Shown here: piece after piece, positions 1-12,205 of the stretch
How the letters are laid out: each line of letters opens with the position of its first letter
Numbering within the stretch: the first letter of the stretch is position 1
Origin: Diplosphaera chodatii
Lineage: Eukaryota > Chlorophyta > Trebouxiophyceae > Prasiolales > Stichococcaceae
NCBI GenBank assembly: GCA_032358165.1
Contig: JAALGY010000017.1
Span: forward strand, 1,922,001-1,986,000
Reading direction: 5' to 3'
DNA: 64,000 bases
The notes under the pieces: model-generated
Database searches by the model: none
What the model saw: the letters and a program-made list of their open reading frames with translations, nothing else
Told to the model about the DNA's origin: nothing
Translations under genes and position numbers: made by a program

Positions 1-920
1 TTGAAGGGGTTGGCGTCCACCTGGATAACGGCGTTCTTCACCAGCGTCTGCGTGCGCACCTGTTGGCCCGCCACAGCACTACATCAGGGCCCAGACGATG
101 CAGTTGACCACGGCGAAAGTGCACGGGCCAGCCCATTTTCAGACTCTGTGTCTTGTTGCAGTTGTGCCGCATATGCATGCGCTGCGGCACACTGCAACGG
201 CCTGCTCTTAATCCTGGAAGCTGTCCCTGACGCCGGGCACTTGCAGCAAATCGGCAGATTTGCCCACCAGCTCGTTGTTGGACGAGTTGTACACCACGTC
301 CAGCACACGGGTCTTGCGGGTCACGGCCTCCGAGCCCCAGGAGAAGTTGCCGCTGTCCAGGCGCAGCGCCCGGAACTTGAAGTTGCCTCCCCGCACACGC
401 ACCCGCCGGACCGAGACGTTGCTGGACAGCTTTGTGTTAGCAGACTGCCGGCCCATCTCGTACCTGATGCATGACAGGTGCAAACCGTGGAGGAGCGGTC
501 AGCATTGTGACGCACTGTATCGAGCAGCTGACAGCAAATGGCGGCAGCGCTATGCAATTGGGCATGTGGCTCACTTCCGCTTCTTGCGCCATGCGGGCTG
601 CTTGCCGCCGGTGAGGCGGCGCTTGTGCAGGCTGTCACGGGAGATACCTGCGTGCACGCAGCACGTCGATCAGTACACCACAGGGACGCAAGCTGAGGGG
701 GCGATGTGGGTGCTGCATGGACACACTGCTGGGAAATCCGTCATGCGACAGCCCTGGCTGCACTGAATGTCAACCCATGCTCATGCTGGCGTTTTGCGTG
801 GGCAGGACCGAGGAAAGCGATGCAGGCCAAAGGTGTCGGCCACCATTGGATGCCAAGACCAACACGCAAGCCAGGGCACAGCAGCGCCGGCGCAGGCACA
901 TGCTCAAGCTGCTCACCCAT
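1..920 (-). CDS. RPS8: 40S ribosomal protein S8 (eS8), 3' end cut by window start
   Basis: Structural protein of the cytosolic small ribosomal subunit. Exons on the minus strand are 917-920 (ATGG only), 575-647, 268-463 and <1-59; all joins are GT-AG and keep frame. The start reads [17 protein letters not shown], followed by [11 protein letters not shown] and the eS8 core [20 protein letters not shown], then [11 protein letters not shown] before the window edge. These are close matches to the conserved eS8 family by recall. The first exon holds just the start codon plus one base, a layout often seen in ribosomal protein genes. The C-terminal half lies outside the window. The neighbour on the right is transcribed away from it. 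Confidence 0.96.
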
Positions 921-1335
921 GACGGCTGCTCCACCTGCCTCCGCGTGCTCCGCCGAGCTGAAAGGCCTACCGAGCTCGGGTGCTCGGTGCTTGACGGCAG
1001 GGGCAGGGTTTTAGGTGCGCATGGCTTAGAATCGCAGGGACTGCCAACAATGCCTGTCAGGGCAAGCGACCTTCCAGGCTTGTGCCACTGGTGCTTGCAC
1101 AGCAGACTTGCGTCCTAACACAGCTCGTGAGAACAGCAAACATCTCAGGCTCGTTGCGTATCGCCACCGTGCCTGTGTCTGATTGCGTGCTGACTGTGGC
1201 GCCGGATCACCTGCACGAGCTGGTGGTGTAAAAATTCGGCCTGCTTTCAGACACCGTCATGTTGAGCGCCTCATGATGCTGGCGGGGTCGAGTGACGTGC
1301 CTCCCTCCCGGAGCTTCGCTGCGTACCCAACGTCG
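921..1335. other. intergenic, divergent promoter region of RPS8 and the SNARE gene
   Basis: About 415 bp between two divergent start codons. It must hold both promoters and 5' UTRs. I see no clear TATA box, repeat or RNA gene. Confidence 0.6.
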
Positions 1336-2046
1336 ATGAAGCCTGCGGCAACCACGCAACGTGAGGTTGGCAAGCAGGAATGGGACCAGTTGCGCCGGGA
1401 GGCGCGCAAATTGGAGACAGAGGTGGATGTGCGATTAGCGGCATTCGGCAAGCTGTGCGCGAGCTTTGACACCACATACGGCACTCGTGGCGAGGCTGGC
1501 TTAGCCACAGATCAACTGACACACACAAAGGCTGCGGAGATTGAGGAGTACCTTCGGAAGCTCTCAGACACCAGCGGGCGTTTGGCGGCCTACTTGGCTG
1601 GCGCGAATGACACACGTTCTCCCATGTTGACACGGCACCGTGACATCCTGCATGACTACACTCAGGAGTTTCGGCGGCTGACAGCTACGCTTGGCGAGGC
1701 GCGGGACCGGGCCAACCTGTTCACTGGCAGCTCAGAGTCAGCACCTTTGGCGGGTCAAGCCACAGGGGCCCTGCTGCTGAGAGAGCGCAGCAATCTCACC
1801 AACTCCAACGCTGCGATGGATGATGTCATGGGTCAGGCGCAGGAGGTTGCCTTCAACCTCAGGGAGCAGCGGCAGCTCTTTTCAAACATTGGGGACAAGT
1901 TGCTCAGCGTCGCAGCGAGATATCCAGCTGTAAATGGGTTGCTCAATGCCATACGGCGGAAGAGGTCAAAGGACACACTCATCCTTTCCGGCGTGATTGC
2001 TGTGTGCAGCTTGTTCACGCTCTTATACTGGTGGAACAAGCACTAG
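1336..2046 (+). CDS. GOSR1: Golgi Qb-SNARE, GOS1/GOSR1 (GS28) type, single exon
   Basis: Predicted 236-aa tail-anchored SNARE acting in intra-Golgi and ER-Golgi vesicle fusion. The N-terminus matches the family (WDQLRREARKLETEVDVRL) and is helical. A SNARE-motif helix with the QRQLFSNIGDKL region lies near residues 170-210, followed by basic residues (RRKRSKD) and one C-terminal hydrophobic anchor (TLILSGVIAVCSLFTLLYWW) ending WNKH. I chose the ATG at 1336 because family similarity begins a few residues later; in-frame ATGs at 1273 and 1276 would add about 20 residues. The lack of introns is unusual here, although the CBS-domain gene is also intronless. Confidence 0.93.
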   Translation: MKPAATTQREVGKQEWDQLRREARKLETEVDVRLAAFGKLCASFDTTYGTRGEAGLATDQLTHTKAAEIEEYLRKLSDTSGRLAAYLAGANDTRSPMLTRHRDILHDYTQEFRRLTATLGEARDRANLFTGSSESAPLAGQATGALLLRERSNLTNSNAAMDDVMGQAQEVAFNLREQRQLFSNIGDKLLSVAARYPAVNGLLNAIRRKRSKDTLILSGVIAVCSLFTLLYWWNKH

Positions 2047-2507
2047 AGAGCAGATTCGCTTGATACCAGTGGAGTAGGAGCGTCAGCTGCCTTGTATGTA
2101 CCATATCTGATGGCATTTGCAGTTGGCAGCAGACCATACGCTTTACAGTGTGCATCTGCGTGCCCTAGACCTACAACAGTTGTTTGCGCACGAGTGCAAC
2201 GTTGGTCTTAGTCCCTGGGGTCTGAGAGTCACTGAATATGGCCTGTCTAAATAGTGTAGAAGCCTTGTTTGCCCACTTCGCTATGCACCAGAAATACGCC
2301 CTGCTGCCGGGTCACTGTACCATATCAATTTGACACGCCCAGCTCAGGCACTAGCTGCCCTTCGCTGTGTATGCTGTTGCGCATTGAAGGTTGATGGCCT
2401 GCAACATGCCACGCTCAGTAGGAGTGAGCATGACGTTCATCTTGTATGGACGTACTGCCGTAAAAGATGCACATGAACTGCAGTAGCTGGTTCTCATCAT
2501 AAATGGC
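2047..2507. other. convergent intergenic region
   Basis: The SNARE gene and COQ10 end towards each other here, so this is 3' UTR and terminator sequence. No open frame with protein character was seen. Confidence 0.55.
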
Positions 2508-3722
2508 TCACCCGAACTGACGTCTGCACTGCCCCTCAAATGCGCCCATCATCCGCTGCACCACCTGCACATACGATGCAAGATACCCTGCTGTCAAGCC
2601 GGAGGACCAGCGGCTAGCTCAAACCTGTGCTTCTTTGCAGTTGAAGAAGCAGCCACTTGCAGCATGCTGAGCATGGAGGAGCACCTCTTTGAAGAAGACG
2701 GTGGCAAGCTGGCCATACAGGGGCGACTTGAAAGCGAAGTCGACGCTGAAGCTGAGCCAGCAGCTGCTGGGAGTTGGCCCCGGCGCAAACTCCCACCTGC
2801 GCCTCGCCACACATCCTGATGACTCATGCCTTCGATGCTGCTACATCACTGTTGCTCTAGTATGACACGTCACAAGCATCCACCCAGTAGGCGCAACATA
2901 GGAGCCCAGCACCTGTTGTCCAGGCTGTTGAATAATGTGCTGTCTGCTACTTTCGTGAGCACCAGTTTGTTCTTCTCCAGTGTAACCTGTGAAGTATACC
3001 TGCATCCGCAGTGGAAGTACATACTGTCACCAGGAAACCGTTGTTTGGGCTGCTGCACTCCAGAGCCAGGAGCGCACGCTCACAATGCAAATGGGGTTGC
3101 TCACCGCTCCACGAATACTTTGAAGCCGACCTCTAGCTCTGCCTCCATGTAGCTGTCGTCTTGCCTTCTCAACACCGTCGACCGCTCACACCATGGCACA
3201 AAGTCCTGCAGTCGTACATGGTGTACTGAGGCAAGACCGTATGTTGCAGCATATTATGGGACGCTGTAGCATTGGATAGGCAGTCACGGCCCACCTTATA
3301 GTTCTCGACCTTCGACACGACATCATACAGCTGCTCTGGCGAGTACCTATCGGCATGGACATGGTTCACTACATGGCTTGCGGTAGTGCGCTTATAAGAA
3401 AAACTTGCAGAAGCATCTAGTCATCAATACGCACTCACCCTATCAGTCGTCGCTCTTTGTAGTGCTTCGACAAATCGGGGCTGCCTGGCAAGCTGAAAAA
3501 CTGCCGCCGCAGACTGAAGCATTGCAGGCTGATCGCCGGCACTGGCTGGGTATGGGGATGCAGCGCTGAATGGAAGCATGCTTGCGGCTGCTGGAGAAGG
3601 CTGTGCGAGACGCCAGCGGCCAAGCAGCTGGCCCAGGTGGGCTGACCGCTGCATGCGGCTGACCTGGAAGCGCTGCCTCCTGCCAGCGGTAAAAGCCGCA
3701 GCAGGCCACCGGATAGCCGCAT
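2508..3722 (-). CDS. COQ10: COQ10-type coenzyme Q-binding START-like protein, mitochondrial
   Basis: Binds coenzyme Q in the mitochondrial inner membrane region and is needed for its delivery to the respiratory chain (family knowledge). Exons on the minus strand are 3439-3722, 3295-3346, 3105-3205, 2913-2999, 2685-2796 and 2508-2564; they sum to 231 codons. The first ~75 residues are Arg/Ser/Ala-rich and look like a transit peptide starting MRLSGGLLRLLPLAGG. The mature part has KERRLIGYSPEQLYDVV, DFVPWC, LEVGFKVFVERYTSQV, FSVDFAFKSPLYGQLATVFF and the end VVQRMMGAFEGQC, in the order expected for the polyketide-cyclase/START-like fold. Upstream in-frame codons exist, so the start is chosen on transit-peptide character. 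Confidence 0.94.
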
Positions 3723-4436
3723 CACATCAGCTGACCAGACCAGCACAAGGGCCAGTAGGCGGCGTGGGCAGTACTGGGAACCCCCCAGAAACCTGTCACA
3801 GCTATAGCAGCGTAAACTTCCTGACCGACAAATTGGCAAACGCTTTTTTGAGGGCAAATATGTCTCGCAACCCACCACTCAACGCTTGAGATTGACCTGC
3901 AATTGGGGTTGACGACGCCGCTCGTGGCACGCAGCACTCGTACTCGTTTGCTCAGTAGGTCCGGCAAATGTTTGCCACGCAAATGTCCAAGTTGGAGTCA
4001 CAGCGAAGCTCTCAAGATGATGACTAGCGTGCCACCCTAATCTGCCTGCAGGGGCTGTGCGCGATCGCCAAAATGCACGACAGATACTCCATTGTCTCAA
4101 TTCAGACACACGTCAACATTCGTCCGTCATATTGCTTGGTGCTGCTGGCGTGGTGCGTGAAGATTGGTGCACTTCCGCAGCGTCAGCTGCGGCGCTTCAG
4201 AGTTGCGGCATGCCCACCTGACTGAACGCGAGGTTACTCAAGCGACGACCCCATATGTCGTCAGTATTTCTCAGACGAGTGGATACAGAGCTCTTTGCGC
4301 TGGTGACTGTACCGGACTACATGTGTCGACCACCCTGCGCAGCAAGAGCCTAGGTGTTGCGGCATGATCTTCGGAGATTTGTGCGAGCCTGCTGGCAGAA
4401 AGCACATGCGGCCATAAGCCTTCATTTCCATGTGCA
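3723..4436. other. region between COQ10 and the mTERF-like gene
   Basis: Divergent promoters are expected here. The first exon of the mTERF-like gene must also lie here or just inside it, because its first recognisable exon has no ATG in frame. I could not place that exon. Confidence 0.5.
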
Positions 4437-6076
4437 GAATCGATGTGCACTCTCTTCCCAGCCCTGGTGTCGACCACAGCACAGGCGGGCCTCCGTAGTG
4501 GCCAGTGCCAATGGCAGTCAGCAGAACATCTCTCGCACGGCGGCAACATCCGCCAAGCAGCTGCTGCAGCGCGAGAGCGCGAAGCAGCCCTGGTATATAG
4601 GGTGGCAGACCAATGAGCGCACCCTGGCGTGGGAGGAGTCGGCGCAAGTACAGCTACTAAAGATATACATTGCACAGAAGAGCGGACAGGTGCTTTTGGC
4701 GATGCTGCACTGCTGATACGAGACGAAGCTCCTTGTTCGCACCCGGACCTTCTGCAGTAGCCCTTCGTGGTTCTGCAGGATGTTGAATGGGTGCACAAGA
4801 GACTGTCGGAGCTGGTCGTTCTGCTGCCGGACATTGTGGCAAAGCTGAACAATGTCAAGGCCGACTTGCTGCTTCAGCTGCTGGACACGAAGGTCAGAGG
4901 AGAAGCACTGCACTGCGTTCCGTACCGTAGCTGCTATGTCCATCAGAGAACATACTGTTGGCTCACTGCTGAGTATCAACTGCAATATGGATGCAGATGA
5001 TCGCACAGCGCTTGATCGAGCTGGAGGAGGTGCTGCCCGGTGTCAATCTGTCGCGACTCACGGCGCGGTACCCCGCCATCCTGCTGGAGCACAGCATCGC
5101 TGGCATCCGCACCAAGCTGGAGGCCCTCAGGTGCTGATTGGCTCATGTCGGGTACCCGGCACAGTATGGCGCTCGGCAGCAGCGTGCCACCACCATGCAG
5201 CTGCAGCTCTGGATCCGTGGACATGCAGCATGCAACCTGCTGCCATGTGTGTACAGTGGTGACTGTGGCGCACTCGTCCCACCGCACGACACATCTACAC
5301 TGCAGGGAGGCACTGCCAGAGGGCGTGCACGTGGAGCGGCTGGTGGAGAAGGAGCCGGTGCTGCTCGATGTGCAGATCGGCGCAGTGCTGCAGGAGGTCC
5401 GGCGCCTGCTGCCGGCTGAGGACCCCGCCAAGGTGCCTGCCGTCAGCCGGCCACCAGCAGCGGAAGCAGGCTCCAACACACCTAACATCAGCACCTGAAG
5501 CAGCGACGTTGCAAAACGTTTGCTGCTGCTCTCTGCAGGTTCTCCTGCGCGATCCCAGCATCGTTCTTGACATGAACGCGTGAGTCTATGGCGTGAAGTC
5601 TTGATTTCTTGCCTTGGGAGCTATCGTCAACACAGTGACCCAAAAGAGCTGCAGTGGTGCACATGCTCAGTAAGTGCTGGTGGATGTTGCAGGTTCCGCA
5701 TGGGCAGCTCGCTACAGGACGACCAAGCGCCTCTGTGACTTGACAGCTCAACAGATGTAAGGCATGGCAGGATTTCGGAACTGGCTTATACCAGTTTGAA
5801 AACTGCGCTGACAAGGGCATCAGGACCATCATTGTGGGCATGATCGGGATGCTCCGCCACCAGTTGATGGTGCGTTTGCCGGTCGGTATCATATATATAT
5901 ACGATATGCAGTTTGTGGTTTGAGCTGCATTGCAGTCGCTTGACAACATTCAGCGTGCAGCAACGTTCAAGATGTCATCGCCCACTGATAAACGACGACA
6001 GACATGTTGGCGCTGTCCTAGCAGACTATCACAGAGTAGAGTAGGCCTTCAATTGGCTAGCCTCAGCACCATTTGA
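4437..6076 (+). CDS. helical-repeat protein resembling mTERF family (first exon not found)
   Basis: Recognised exons are ~4437-4689, 4779-4892, 4997-5130, 5306-5432, 5539-5579, 5693-5734, 5755-5869 and ~5936-6076; all internal joins keep frame. The protein repeats a helix-turn-helix pattern with motifs LPGVNLSRLTARYPAILL, LPEGVHVERLVEKEPVLL and VLLRDPSIVLDM, like the Pro-containing mTERF repeats that bind organellar nucleic acid. The N-terminal part has QPWYIGWQTNERTLAW and a basic Ser/Gln region that could follow a transit peptide. The C-terminal exon has DFGTGLYQFENCADKGIRTI, which I do not recognise. Residues after 5936 depend on one uncertain exon. The mTERF call is by motif rhythm, not a confirmed match; an unrelated helical-repeat protein is possible. 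Confidence 0.6.
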
Positions 6077-6209
6077 TAGAGGGCAGGGCCGGGATTTTGC
6101 TAAGCCCTGCTAGCACTCTCAAAGCAGTTTGTGGGGAAGTGCACACCTGCCCGTAGCATGTCCTGCTCACACTCCCCACAGTGCTTGCATGCGTGATCTG
6201 CTGTCTACC

Positions 6210-7624
6210 ATGAGGCGCAACATGAAGGTGCTGGTCGGTGGCCTGTTTTTGCTGGGCTGCATTGCGGTGATTGCGTCAGCAAAACAGGGAGCAGGGGAGG
6301 AGACCGTCACACACAAGGCGAGTCGAGTCTGATTGCACGCTCCGCTCACGCCTGTGCAACCAAAGCAGCATCATGTGGTTAGGTCTGCTGTGTGATTGTG
6401 GAAGGCGAAGAGCTCTGGAGATGCCATAGTCTCTCCCTCAGCATGATCAGCTGCACAATACAAGTGCAGATGGTGAAGTTCGCGACTGACTGGCATGCTG
6501 TGTGGTACGACAGGTTTACTTCGACGTTGAGATTGATGGCAAGCCCGAAGGTGGGGCATTGGGCGTTGCATGCATGTCTGCACAGATATGGCGCATCCCC
6601 TTGCGCCGCTGTACTTCATCAATCTGAACATCATGCACCAGACCTGCTACCCACCGCTGCCATTCTGCTCAGCTTGCTGCATCACAGGCAGGATCGTCAT
6701 GGGCCTGTTCGGCAAGACGGTGCCGAAGACGGTGGAGAACTTCCGGGCGCTGTGCACCGGCGAGAAGGGCGTCGGCAAGAAGGGCAAGAAGCTGACGTAC
6801 GAGGGCAGCATCTTCCACCGCATCATCCCGCAGGTGGGCACGGACGCCTGACGCTCATGTGACTCGTGCTGCAGCAGCCACATCAACTGCTTGTAACGTC
6901 TCTTGCATAGTCTTGGCGTATGCTCGATATTACCTGTTGCGCTGAACGAGTACCACACCCGGCTGTTGCGACCGCAGTTCATGCTGCAAGGCGGCGACTT
7001 CACCGATCATCGGGGGACTGGCGGCGAGAGCATCTACGGCGACAAGTTTGCTGATGAGAACTTCAAGCTGAAGCACACCAAGCCCGGGGTGCGACTCCGT
7101 TGATATCAAACATTGTCAATAAGCCTGCAGTCAGCATCACCTGTGTGGGTTACACAACATCTAGTCGATGTTGAGCCCAACGACAGCCGTTTGTCTGCCG
7201 CAGATGCTGTCCATGGCAAACGCTGGCCCAAACACCAATGGCTCACAGGTACGTCAGCGCCTGGGCTATGCAGACCTAATCCAGACATGCCATTCGTGAC
7301 CTGCAGTCACAGCCGAACACGCTAACCAACTGCTTGGATTGTATCTATTTGCAGTTCTTCATCACGACTGTGGTCACGTCCTGGCTGGACGGGAAACATG
7401 TGGTTTTTGGCAGGGTGCTCGAGGGTGAGTCCATTCTATGTTGCTATTGTCTGCTCGACCTTGTGTTACTCCACTGCTTTGTTACCTGTCTCGACGCTCT
7501 TGACTTACATGTGTCAACCTCAGGTATGGACCTGGTCATGAAGATTGAGGGCGTTGGCTCGCCAAGCGGCACCCCCAAGAAGCCAGTGAAGATTGTCAAG
7601 TCGGGCGAGCTGTCACAGGCTTGA
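6210..7624 (+). CDS. secretory-pathway cyclophilin (peptidyl-prolyl cis-trans isomerase)
   Basis: Catalyses proline isomerisation during protein folding. Exons 6210-6317, 6514-6550, 6688-6833, 6978-7088, 7204-7248, 7355-7424 and 7524-7624 give 205 aa. The N-terminus [20 protein letters not shown] is a signal peptide ending near ASA-KQ, so the protein enters the ER. The cyclophilin fold follows: [41 protein letters not shown] (active-site Arg and Phe/Met), [17 protein letters not shown] in [11 protein letters not shown] and the end [11 protein letters not shown]. There is no KDEL-type tail, as in cyclophilin B. Intron 1 begins GC (GCGAGT) rather than GT. An alternative start at 6189 adds seven residues. 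Confidence 0.96.
6318..6513 (+). other. GC-AG intron in the cyclophilin gene
   Basis: The exon ends in AAG and the intron starts GCGAGT and ends CGACAG. Joining here restores [10 protein letters not shown] in frame. No GT donor nearby does so. A second GC-AG intron with donor GCGAGC is in the Lon gene. Confidence 0.8.
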
Positions 7625-7925
7625 GCTTAAGTTTGCCAACTGCTATGCAGCAATGCTGAAGGCTGACACCTGTGACCCCGAAGGACTCATCAACACATAC
7701 CCACGTTGTTAGTATCAAGTCTTGCAATGACACGCCGCAAAAGCAGGCTATCACAATGGCGGCGGCGGCGGCGGATGCCAGAAGTCCGGAGCCCCAGGCG
7801 CTCCCCAATCATCGTCCTGCGTGCAACGAGCAGTCACACCATCAGTCAGCACTCAAACTCTAATTCTGTGGACGGATGGCGGCGCGGGCTGAGCCTCCGC
7901 ATCAGTGACCAAGCAACGCTGTGCG

Positions 7926-10900
7926 CTACCCTTCTCTCAGAATTGAGACCACCCATACCTCGGCCCACTGCATGTCGTCCTCCTCATCGAGCTCGTCCAT
8001 GTCGTCCTCGGATCCGTCGTCACCGTCATCCGGTGGGTGGAACACATGAAGGTGCGGGGGGTGGTGTCCGTGTGGCAGGTGCCCTGGCACCATGTAGTCG
8101 TTGGGGTACAAAGGGACACCTGCGCCAACAGCGTCATCAAACCCTGCGGTCATGTGGGATGAACGCCCGTTGTGCCTGGATGCCAAGCATGTCTATAGGT
8201 TGTGTTGTGTAGGGCCTGGGCACAGCCCTGCTGGGTGCTGACCTGTCAGCTCAGCATCCTTACACACGCGTGCCAGGTCAATTGATTTTGACGTGCCACC
8301 CAGTCCCCCCGACACAGAAAGCATGCTGATGATGTCACGCACACCTTGAGCGTCGAGGGGGTACGGCCCCTCGACGGCGCCAAGCTGCATGAAGGTGGAT
8401 ACCGCGGCAGCGCCCGGCTCCGGGGCTGCGGGGTCCTTCATCGGCGCCGGCTGCGCCCCTGCCCTGGCCTGCAGGCGTGTCACAATGGCATTTTGCCCCG
8501 CACAGCATGCTGTACCTGAGCCTGGCATCTGGCAGTGCACACCACGATCGAGCGTGCACTCGCACGTGCACTGGAACAGTGCACCCCGGGTTCAAGTCAT
8601 GGTTCGCACCTGCCGCATGGCCACAAACTTCGCCTCGAAGGCACCAGCCTTAATGATGTTTGCAGGCAGGTCCATGTTGCGGAAGGCATTGGGATCCTTA
8701 AAGAGTGTCACCTGCATAGCAGTTCACCAGTGTTGTTCAAGTGCAGCCCATCTGGCGGTCATGCACAATTGGTCCCGGCAGTACCGGCCTACATGTCCAC
8801 CAACATCTATCACCGTATGCAAACAGTGTGGTAGGTGCATGATGCACCAGGTCTGCTCAGAACCACACTCGGCCAACCTGCTTCAGGTGTGGCATCTGCA
8901 GCAGTGCGTCCAGCGGCGGCAACTTTCGCTGTGGGACGTCAGTAAACCGCAGGCATGTAAGCGCGTGCATCTGCAGCAAGCCAGGTGGCAGTATGCTGTA
9001 CCTGCAGCCAAAGTGCTGAGACCATGTCACTACATGTCAGCAGTGTATCAACGTCAGTGAGGAGCATTCTATCAACTTGATTGAGCAGCTGAAGATGTTC
9101 AGGCTCTCTTTTGAGGAGGCAGGAATGCAGGTGTGAGGCAGGTGTCACAGTCCGTGCGCAAGGTGCACATCTTAGCATACATCCCAGCCCAACCACGTGC
9201 ACGCCGGCTATGCGTACCCATTGTGGGCTGCATTCAACTCCAGCAGGCTTGGCAGCGGCGGTAGAGGAGCTGCACGCCCGCCTGCAGGCACAACGTCGCC
9301 GCTCAGGCACCATGCAGTTTTGGCAGAGCTCTGTGCCACAACTTCGCGCCTGCGCCTGTCAGGCACATGCTGGTAGCGTTTCAGCCGGCATGCTGCAGGC
9401 CTGACCTGCACCCAGCATGTTCTCGCTCAGGTGCAGCTCGCGCAGGGCCGTGAGCTGGGACAGCTCCGGCGGCAGCTCCTTGACGTCGTTGGTGCACAGG
9501 GTCAGGCGCGTGAGGCCCTGCAGCGCGGCCGCCAGCCCAGTCGGCCACCAGCCGTGCCCCGCCGCCGCTGCCTGCAGAACACGGCTGACCTGAGCAACTC
9601 CCAATACTTGTAAGAGAAACTGCAGGCATTCATGAAGCTGCACCGCCGTGTTGCTGTGCCCAGCATCACCGTCCTGTGCACAATCTACAGGCAGAAAGCA
9701 CTGGACATGGTGCTGGTTGTTGACCAGCAGATCAGCAGCCGATCAACAGCAGGCCACCTCGGCGGCGTGAGCGCTGTGCCGCTTGTGCTGCGCCAGGCGC
9801 CGCGCGCCGTCCGCAGCAGCCGCGTGCACGTCCTGCAGCATCTGGTAGATCTGGTCGCCGGCAACCTCCGCATCCTGCACACCGCCATCGACCCTCACCC
9901 TGCTGCGCGCCGAAAAGCGTCGCCGGGTCCTGACAGCCAGCCCGCTGTCCAGAGCGGCATGGCCCTCTAGGTCGAAGCGACGACTGACACACAAACGCCA
10001 CAACCACAGCGTCGAGGCCTACCAGTTGCACGCCCTGTGCGTCGCCGCCTGGCCCCGCGCCGGCTGCCCCGGCCGCGGGCGCCGCAGCCGCCGCCGCTCC
10101 GTTGCCCTGCTGCTGCGCGACCTGCGGGTGCTGCTGGAGGCCGGCCATGAAGTGCGGCATCACGATGGGGAAGGGGTCATGCCCGGCGCCGCCCCCCGCG
10201 CCCGCACCAGCCGCGGGGTCGGGGTCCGGCATCGCCGGCGGCGGGCCCCCGCACCGCCACAGCTGGTTGCAGGCCACGTTCAGGTCCAGCAGGCGGCGCA
10301 TACCCGTCACCTATGCGCCCAGGAAAGCGCCTGAGTTCACGGCATCAATTGGGTATCTGCACCCAGTGGCAGGCTTGGCGCAATGGGATGACGGAGCTCA
10401 TCATAAAGCACCACTGCACATCTGCCGCGCAGCTGCCCCGGCAAGAGGGGCCACTGTGCAGCACGTGACGCCGGCCACCTCTGCAGGGATGGCGCCCAGG
10501 CTGCACCCGACAAGGTGCAGCCGCGTCAGGCGGGTGAGCGGCGCGAGTGCCTGCGCCAGCCGCTCCTCGTCGACGGGTGCGGGCGAGCCGGGCGGGCCCC
10601 TCGCCCCCAGGGCCAGCGCCAGGTCCTGCACAGCGGCAGTCAAGCTTGCAGCACGCTCCAGATGGTGCAGGGTTTAGCAGCACGACCCTGCTCGGCCCGC
10701 TGTGTTTCGCCTACCAGCAGGTGACATGAAACAAAGGAGGCGAGACTCCCCAACGGCGTGCAGTCAGCCATGGTGTCGTCGCTCCTCCGCGTCTCGGCTC
10801 AGGGGCGGCGCACCTCGAGGCCCGTGAGGGTCGCGAGCACGTCGGGCTGGAAGTGGTCGCCGGCCGACAGCCCCAGCGACCGCAGCGCCTGCAGCGACGA

Positions 10901-12205
10901 GGCGGCCGCGGGCAGGCCTGTGCTGTTTGCATGCAGCTCCAGCTGCGCAGACCGACGCCAAGTTCAGAGAGGAAAGAAGGTTCAAAGCGGTGTGAGTAGG
11001 GCGTGCATGGCCAACAGATGTGCGGTGCAGTTCGCCGTGAACTGCTCATGGAGCAACTGCAGAAGCAGCAGAGCCGGGAGGCAGCCCCACGTTCAGAGTG
11101 TGCAGGCGTGTGAGCTGGCCGATGGCTGGGGGCACCGCCAGCAGGCAGGCCGTGCGCGCGTAGGTGCCGCGATCGTACGTCAGCTCCAGCCGTGTGAGGT
11201 GCGTGAAGGCGCACAGCTGCGAGAACCGGTCCTCCACCTCCAGCATGTTTGACTGCACAGCACAGCCGTCTTGACATTGGCGTTGAACACATGCCACATC
11301 TGCACGTGCTGGCAGGCAAGAAATGCAGCGCCACTGCTGCTGTTGCCTTTGCGGCAGTGCATGACACACAACCTACCAACCGATCAGGCACTTTCTACTG
11401 CATTTACCTTGAACCGCACATCCACCAGGGCATCGGTCAGCCACGGCTGGGAGTCGCTGGTCAGGATCGCGAAGCTTTTGTGCTGGAAGGTTGCGCCGGA
11501 CAGGGCGACAGACACGCTCGCCGGCGGCAGCCAAGGCGACAGCATGCCCAGGATGCGCGCCTGCGCTTGCCACACCTTCCTTGGTGATGTGGCTGACAAC
11601 ATGTTAATCAAAGGACCACACCACAGTGGCAGCGCCCTGGCCATGAGGCAGGCGCACTGCAGCGGACCACGCACCAGCGTCATGACACCAAACTGGCGGG
11701 CAAGCGTCAGGCGGTATGGCAGCGCTTCACGCCGCTCCAGGATGTCAGTGCCGGGGTCAGGGTCGCCAGCCAGCTGCCGGTCGCGCCCGTAGCGCGGCGC
11801 CAGCTCGTCGGTCGCCGCATAGATGCTGATGCCCGCAAACCCCGCGGCGCGGCGCGCCAGCCACTCCAGCTGCGCGCTGTCCACCCGCACGTGCAGCTTC
11901 ATCAGGTTGAGGGGCAGCTTGCCCCACACGCCCGAGCCCTGCGCCGGCAGCTGCAGGAGCTTGAGCGGTGGGGCACCATGTGCCGCTTCACTGTTCACTG
12001 GCATGACCGTTGACCGATGCGCCGCTGAGCGACCGAACGCTCACATCAGGCGCACCTGCGGCGGGTAGGTCAGCAGGCGGTACCATCGCTTGCAGGTCCG
12101 CAGCACCGCGGCCTTGGACCTAAAGTCCACGCGGCCGAGGATCAGGCACACCGTCTCCTCCGGAAGCACCTCGTTGATGTTGCCGTTTTGGGTGCCATGC
12201 GACAT
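7926..12205 (-). CDS. F-box and leucine-rich-repeat protein
   Basis: Probable substrate adaptor of an SCF ubiquitin ligase. Exons on the minus strand are 12045-12205, 11675-11990, 11408-11575, 11091-11252, 10814-10942, 10479-10625, from 10310 to about 10053, about 9996 to 9758, 9412-9589, 9218-9281, 8878-9001, 8610-8711, 8243-8468 and 7926-8143. The N-terminus has the F-box motif LPEETVCLILGRVDFRSKAA followed by CKRWYRLL. LRR units follow: LTRLELTYD, LTRLHTLN, LRSLGLSAG, LTRLTRLHLVGCSLGAIPAE, LLDLNVACNQLW, LTRLTLCTNDVKELPPELSQ and LRELHLSENML. The tail is acidic (DDGDDGSEDDMDELDEEDDM). A Gln/Ala/Pro-rich stretch interrupts the repeats around 10050-10250. The join between 10053 and 9996 does not keep frame with a normal intron and is unresolved. 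The target is unknown. Confidence 0.85.

Noticed and set aside
5889..5905. TATATATATA run as a promoter TATA box
   Set aside because: It is inside an intron of the mTERF-like gene, far from a start codon; a simple repeat is more likely.
8585..8605. GGGTTCAAGTC, similar to a tRNA T-loop
   Set aside because: It lies at an exon/intron boundary of the F-box gene and no acceptor stem, D-arm or anticodon arm could be folded around it.
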